In this document: in pieces, positions 60,090 through 64,000 of the stretch
Layout of the letters: every line of letters begins with the position of its first letter
How positions within the stretch are numbered: the stretch's first letter is position 1
Source: Bacteroidota bacterium
GTDB taxonomy: Bacteria > Bacteroidota > Bacteroidia > Chitinophagales > Chitinophagaceae
Length of the DNA: 64,000 bases
Direction: 5' to 3'
Assembly: GCA_023386555.1 (NCBI GenBank)
Contig: JAEWJK010000005.1
Location: 62,001-126,000 of the forward strand
The notes under the pieces: model-generated
The model's input: the letters and a program-made list of their open reading frames with translations, nothing else
What the model was told of the DNA's origin: nothing
The model's database searches: none
Program-made: the position numbers and the translations under genes

Positions 60090-61292
60090 TTAATACAAAT
60101 ACTCATACTGTTTCCCTAATATCATTTTATCGTCTGCTCCCAACCATTTATTCAATACGGTAGCGTAAACATTCTTAAAATCAACTTTGTATTTTAGATC
60201 GCCATCCTGCAAGTCTGTAAGATCAGGCAATGAATTGATGATGCCTTTTTGCTTCAGATCACCACCAATAAAAAACATATTATTGGCTGTTCCATGATCG
60301 GTACCACCACTTGCATTTTGCGAAACCCTTCTTCCAAATTCACTAAAGGTCATCAGCATTACGTCCTGGAACCGATTATTCTTCTTCATATCTTTTGTGA
60401 AAGATGAAATGGCATCATTCATTTCTTTGAATAAACGTTGCTGCTGATTCTGCTGGTTAATATGTGTATCAAAACTTCCCAGACTAACATAGTAGACTTT
60501 TGTATTAATGTCGGAGAAGATCAATGAAGCTATCGTTTTAAAGCTATTGCCTAACTCTGTTTTAGGATAGTCGGTTGAAGAAGGTCTGAGTTTGCTTTGT
60601 TGGAATATATAATCAGCACTGCTGATCGTTTCGCTCATGGTTTTATAGAGGTAGTCAACCGGCTTTTCATGTTCATGATCATGATGACCTTTCGCCAACT
60701 CTTTATAAAATTTTGCATGGCTGGTATTATACAATCTACGTGGATCAACAAATGCAAGTCCTTTTGCATCTTCACCTTTCAAAGCAAGACTCAATACATC
60801 ATCAATCTCCAAAGCCTGTGTAGGTTTATCACAACCTTTACATTGCGCATCTAAATATCTACCCAGCCAGCCGGTGTTCAAATATTCATCCGATTGGGAA
60901 GCGGTATGCCAGATGTCCATGCTGCGGAAATGACTTCTATCAGGGTTTGGATAACCTACAGAATTTAATATGCCAAGATCACCATTGTTATATAGATCAG
61001 CAAAAGCTTTTAGTTCTGGGTGTAATCCAACTTCATCGGTTAACCTTAATGATTTATCTTTTGTGATACCAAGTCTGGGTCTTTCTTTATAGTAGATATC
61101 ATTTCTAACAGGGATCACTGTATTCAATCCATCATTACCACCACTCAATTGCAGTATTACCAAAACTTTATTTCCCGGAGGAACCATTGGTGCTGATGTA
61201 TCTTCAAAAGCCTTTAAAAACTTTGGAACAAAGACAGATGCTGTTGCAAGAGAACCTATCTGTAAAAATGATCTTCTTTTTATATGTACCAT
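60090..61292 (-). CDS. DUF1501 family protein
   Basis: 400 residues. A twin-arginine-like N-terminus (KRRSFLQIGSLATASVFVP) suggests export in folded form. Family motifs: LVILQLSGGNDGLNTVIPVR, LHPELKAFADLYNNGDLGIL, SHFRSMDIWHTAS, and MLMTFSEFGRRVSQNASGG, then TDHGTANNMFFIGGDL. DUF1501 is related to the sulfatase/alkaline phosphatase-like fold. It lies 36 nt downstream of a DUF1800 gene, its near-universal partner. No function is established. Confidence 0.93.
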   Translation of the reverse strand: MVHIKRRSFLQIGSLATASVFVPKFLKAFEDTSAPMVPPGNKVLVILQLSGGNDGLNTVIPVRNDIYYKERPRLGITKDKSLRLTDEVGLHPELKAFADLYNNGDLGILNSVGYPNPDRSHFRSMDIWHTASQSDEYLNTGWLGRYLDAQCKGCDKPTQALEIDDVLSLALKGEDAKGLAFVDPRRLYNTSHAKFYKELAKGHHDHEHEKPVDYLYKTMSETISSADYIFQQSKLRPSSTDYPKTELGNSFKTIASLIFSDINTKVYYVSLGSFDTHINQQNQQQRLFKEMNDAISSFTKDMKKNNRFQDVMLMTFSEFGRRVSQNASGGTDHGTANNMFFIGGDLKQKGIINSLPDLTDLQDGDLKYKVDFKNVYATVLNKWLGADDKMILGKQYEYLY

Positions 61293-61328
61293 GTGGTGGC
61301 ATTTGGAATAGGTTATTAGGAATTTGAA

Positions 61329-62804
61329 TCAGCACAACTGGTATTCCGGTGTACTCATTAAAGCTACGGTTGCTGTTTTAATGTAGTTTTCTCTCGTGCT
61401 GCTGTCTATAATTTGTTTTACTGCATTTTCATTCACCGAGCCGGGCTTTGTTTGCAATACCACTGATTCAATAACATCGTACAAATGTTCCCTCGGGACT
61501 CCATCAAACTGTTTTGCATATTTGTCCCAATCAACATTTGCTCTTACCTGGAAACCAGTTTTACCGATTGCAGCCTGGGTTTTCTTTTTATAATTCTCTT
61601 TCATCCCCATCTGCTGGTCATCATCAGCTTTTACGTTGATCTCGAATGTATCATCATCTTTTATCAATTGTGGTATTCTTAAACGTAACATCAAAGAAGA
61701 ACTGTCTATCCAGTTTTTTCCACCAGGCCATCCTGCAACATTTGGTGGATAGAAAAGAACCTGCCCCAATGCTCTTTGAAAAAGCAACTGCAATTGTTCT
61801 GATTCAATTTCCATTGGTAACAAACGACGGATGCCAACCAATAATTCAATCGGGCTTTTGATGTTGCTGCCCATATTCTTCTCATCATAAAACCAATCAC
61901 TCGTAAAAATGTCCTGCAGTAAGCCACTGATATTATAACTGCTTTGATAAAATCTATCGGCTAACCAAGTCACTTTAGATTCATCAATAATATTTTCGTT
62001 GACGAAGAATTTGTATAGCTTCCTTGTAATGTATTTTGATGTTTGTTTTTGTTCCAGTAGGATGTTCAACACATCATCACCATCAAAGTTTCCGGTTTTG
62101 CCTAAGATTGTTTTTTTGCCATTATCATGTTGAAATCTCCTGTAAACAAATTCGCCTTTCAGGTTAAAAGACCATCCTGTAAAAGCTCTTGCAGCTTCTT
62201 TAATATCATGTTCAGTGTAATTGCCTCTGCCTAATGTGAAAAGTTCCATCACTTCTCTTGCGAAGTTTTCGTTGGGGTGCTGCTTTTTATTCTGTTGATT
62301 GTTTAAAAACCCTAACATCGAAGCTGATTTACTTACTGCTTTCAACAGCTCACCAAAATTGCCCAATGCCTTCGATCTTATTTCATCTAATAATAATTGT
62401 TGAAAGAAGATATTTATGTCGCGACAAGCGAAATGTCCATGCCAGAACAGCGACATCTTTTCTCTTAACTGAGCATCGGTATTCACCATTTCATTCAGCC
62501 AGGTAAGGTTGAGGTTTTTCAGATCTTCCCTGCTTTGTTGACGGATCTTTTTTCTTGTTTCACCATCCAATCCATTCTTTCGCATTTCTTCCATCTTAAC
62601 AGCATCGCTAACACCCATAAAAAGTCCTTTTAAGGCATTATCGGCCACATCAAAATATTGGGGACGAACATTGGAAGTTTTCGTAAGTGCTGCATACACT
62701 TTTTGCGGTGTAACGGAGGATAAGTCTTTAAGATTTTCGGCAGCACTGCCAAAGCCTGCACGCCAAAGCAAATGCTGATTTTTCATCTGGTTAGTAACGG
62801 CCAT
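61329..62804 (-). CDS. DUF1800 family protein
   Basis: 491 residues from the ATG at 62804 (MAVTNQMKNQHLLWRAGFG). It has the DUF1800 opening NQHLLWRAGFGS, the domain signature WLNEMVNTDAQLREKMSLFW, HGHFAC, HPNENFAREVMELFTLGRG, NYTEHDIKEAARAFTGWSF, and RALGQVLFYPPNVAGWPGG. No clear signal peptide was seen, although the partner is probably exported. DUF1800 is an alpha-helical family of unknown role. It is the first gene of the two-gene DUF1800-DUF1501 unit. Confidence 0.93.
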   Translation of the reverse strand: MAVTNQMKNQHLLWRAGFGSAAENLKDLSSVTPQKVYAALTKTSNVRPQYFDVADNALKGLFMGVSDAVKMEEMRKNGLDGETRKKIRQQSREDLKNLNLTWLNEMVNTDAQLREKMSLFWHGHFACRDINIFFQQLLLDEIRSKALGNFGELLKAVSKSASMLGFLNNQQNKKQHPNENFAREVMELFTLGRGNYTEHDIKEAARAFTGWSFNLKGEFVYRRFQHDNGKKTILGKTGNFDGDDVLNILLEQKQTSKYITRKLYKFFVNENIIDESKVTWLADRFYQSSYNISGLLQDIFTSDWFYDEKNMGSNIKSPIELLVGIRRLLPMEIESEQLQLLFQRALGQVLFYPPNVAGWPGGKNWIDSSSLMLRLRIPQLIKDDDTFEINVKADDDQQMGMKENYKKKTQAAIGKTGFQVRANVDWDKYAKQFDGVPREHLYDVIESVVLQTKPGSVNENAVKQIIDSSTRENYIKTATVALMSTPEYQLC

Positions 62805-62950
62805 TTGGTGAGTTTGAGTTTGGATAGACCTTGTAACGCTAAAGAAGTTTAACAAGGTATCGATATAATGTTAAGTTTTTCTTTATAAATGATTGAAGTC
62901 TCTAAATAGAGCTTGGCGTTGCATTCTTTTATTTTGATTGCTATTAAAAT

Positions 62951-62976
62951 TTAAAAAGCCCTCTAAAAAGAGGGCT
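62951..62976 (-). terminator. Terminator after the T9SS remnant
   Basis: Minus-strand stem AGCCCTCT/AGAGGGCT (62969-62976 with 62957-62964), 4-nt loop, followed by a T run (complement of 62951-62956), 5 nt after the stop codon at 62982. Confidence 0.85.
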
Positions 62977-62981
62977 AAAAC

Positions 62982-63759
62982 TTATTGTTTAATTATTTGT
63001 AATGTTTTCCGATAAGTACCTTTCTTGACACTTAATAGATATTGTCCTGCAGGTAAGCCAAATAGATTTAATCCGAATTGTTTTTGATGATTTTTAAATG
63101 TCCATTGCTTTGCTTTAAGACTTGTATTAAAATAGAATAACTCCACTATCATATTATCATTTTGAGGTAATGATCTTACCTGAGGACTTTCATTAGCTAT
63201 GATAATATTTACAGCATCGGTAGTGGGATTTGGCGATGCCATTAATTCAAATCTATAATTTTCCTGAACATTAATAATAACTTCTGTTGTTATTGTACCA
63301 CAACTTGTTGCTTTATCTAATCGTAAAGTATGATAACCTGGCTCACTAAAATTTAGATAACAGGACTTCCTGAATATAGTGTTGGATCTGTTGGAGAAAA
63401 TAGTGTCCATGTATATTGTGTCGGCGGAAAGTGTTGTGAAGGCTCAGTTGCAAGGAAATAATAAGGTGTATTGGTATAAGCTACACCCATTATCGTATGA
63501 TGATTAACATCATAATGCTCGGTGAAATCGTATCGATACTATTAGAATTTACAAAATGATTATCTACTTCAGCGATTGGAAATATGCGGTCATATAAAAT
63601 ACCTGTGGGAATTAATGATTTATTAAGTTGCAAAAGTTTATAGTCTGAATATGCTTTCCAAGGAAGGGTATCCCATGAACTTTGACTATAAGAATGCAGG
63701 CTAATAAATACGCTAAACATACATGGCAAAAGCCATTTGAGATAAGACCTGATTAGCAT
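62982..63759 (-). pseudogene. Frameshifted and shortened T9SS type A secreted protein gene
   Basis: The N-terminal frame (63759 to 63490) has a signal peptide (MFSVFISLHSYSQ) and SSWDTLPWKAYSDYKLLQLN. A second frame (about 63538 to 63355) reads EHYDVNHHTIMGVAYTNTPY and TWTLFSPTDPTLYSGSPVI. A third frame (about 63360 to 62982) reads LNFSEPGYHTLRLDKATSCG and ends in the T9SS sorting domain (SPNPTTDAVNIII, LPAGQYLLSVKKG, TLQIIKQ). The three pieces join well as protein (TISP+EHYD; SPVI+LNFSEPGYH), so two frameshifts split one gene. The whole is about 260 codons, short for this kind of protein, so an internal deletion is also likely. Sequencing error is the alternative. Confidence 0.7.
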
Positions 63760-63776
63760 AAATGTGTTAGTTTGAA

Positions 63777-63998
63777 TTATCGATAATAGTTTAGTCTAAA
63801 CTTTCCCTCAGTTACATTAACTGTCTTATTAAAAAAGGAGCTATACCCTTGGAATGAAAAAGTTCCTGCGATTATCTTTGAATTAGTATTGTATTCAATA
63901 ATTTTAATTAAACCTGTATGAATACTATCAGTTCTAAATTCATCATTGGGGTAAGGTGTATAGTCGTAATAAGCATTCCCTTTTAAGGTATAATCAAG
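63777..63998 (-). CDS. C-terminus of a DUF6252-like protein (5' end beyond the window)
   Basis: The frame is open from the right edge to TAA at 63777-63779. The last 73 residues read LDYTLKGNAYYDYTPYPNDE, FRTDSIHTGLIKIIEYNTNS, KIIAGTFSFQGYSSFFNKTV and NVTEGKFRLNYYR. The pattern IxGTFSF, about 10 residues, then TVNVTEGKF resembles the end of DUF6252-type lipoproteins of Bacteroidota. It ends 17 nt before the ATG of the T9SS remnant, so both were probably in one operon. Confidence 0.55.
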   Translation of the reverse strand, partial: LDYTLKGNAYYDYTPYPNDEFRTDSIHTGLIKIIEYNTNSKIIAGTFSFQGYSSFFNKTVNVTEGKFRLNYYR

Positions 63999-64000
63999 GG

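Overview
The window reads as a chromosomal segment of an AT-rich member of the Bacteroidota, most likely Chitinophagaceae or a close relative (inference from gene content). Supporting signs are type IX secretion (T9SS) C-terminal sorting domains, the gliding lipoprotein GldH, BatD, DUF4249 lipoproteins beside a TonB-dependent receptor, PSP1/RicT, the small ribosomal protein bTHX, and promoter boxes of the TAnnTTTG type close to start codons. Almost every base is housekeeping or envelope biology. I see no rRNA, CRISPR array, insertion sequence, integrase or prophage gene. One tRNA, tRNA-Arg(CCT), is present.

Layout. 1-10 kb: the 3' part of a giant beta-helix T9SS surface protein, then pyrH, pdxH, bTHX and HU, two SRPBCC proteins, and a HipA-like kinase overlapping a DUF3037 gene. 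10-22 kb, mostly minus strand: DUF983 with an AraC regulator, tRNA-Arg, a long-chain acyl-CoA synthetase, a 2TM protein, a YceI lipoprotein, serC-DUF1015-TPR, and DUF502 with a 7TMR-DISM sensor kinase and a LuxR-type regulator. 21.8-28.8 kb, plus strand: a tetR-tolC-hlyD-RND efflux operon with a clear palindrome on its promoter. 29.7-37.9 kb, minus strand: an uptake-like operon (unknown periplasmic protein, TonB receptor, two duplicated DUF4249 lipoproteins, a large MG2/plug-like protein). 38-45.9 kb: a DUF72 protein with a WYL-like tail, a T9SS type B protein, a DUF1028 remnant, holB, ricT and an outer-membrane barrel. 46-55 kb: a GH3/beta-lactamase fusion, two paralogous small lipoproteins, mutL, dacB and an arginase-fold protein. 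55-64 kb: batD, the yicC-gldH-kinase-regulator operon, DUF1800/DUF1501, a frameshifted T9SS remnant, and the 3' end of a DUF6252-like gene at the right edge.

The features least explained by ordinary annotation are a family of short interspersed extragenic repeats (at least eight copies, core GTGCGACGCAAC or GTGACACAAC, one of them inside the leader of dacB), the DUF4249/TonB operon with a short near-identical tract shared by its two paralogs, the HipA-like/DUF3037 pair, the DUF72-WYL-like fusion, and an arginase-fold protein that has lost part of its metal site. Many starts were moved downstream of the longest open frame, using promoter boxes, signal peptides and family N-termini.
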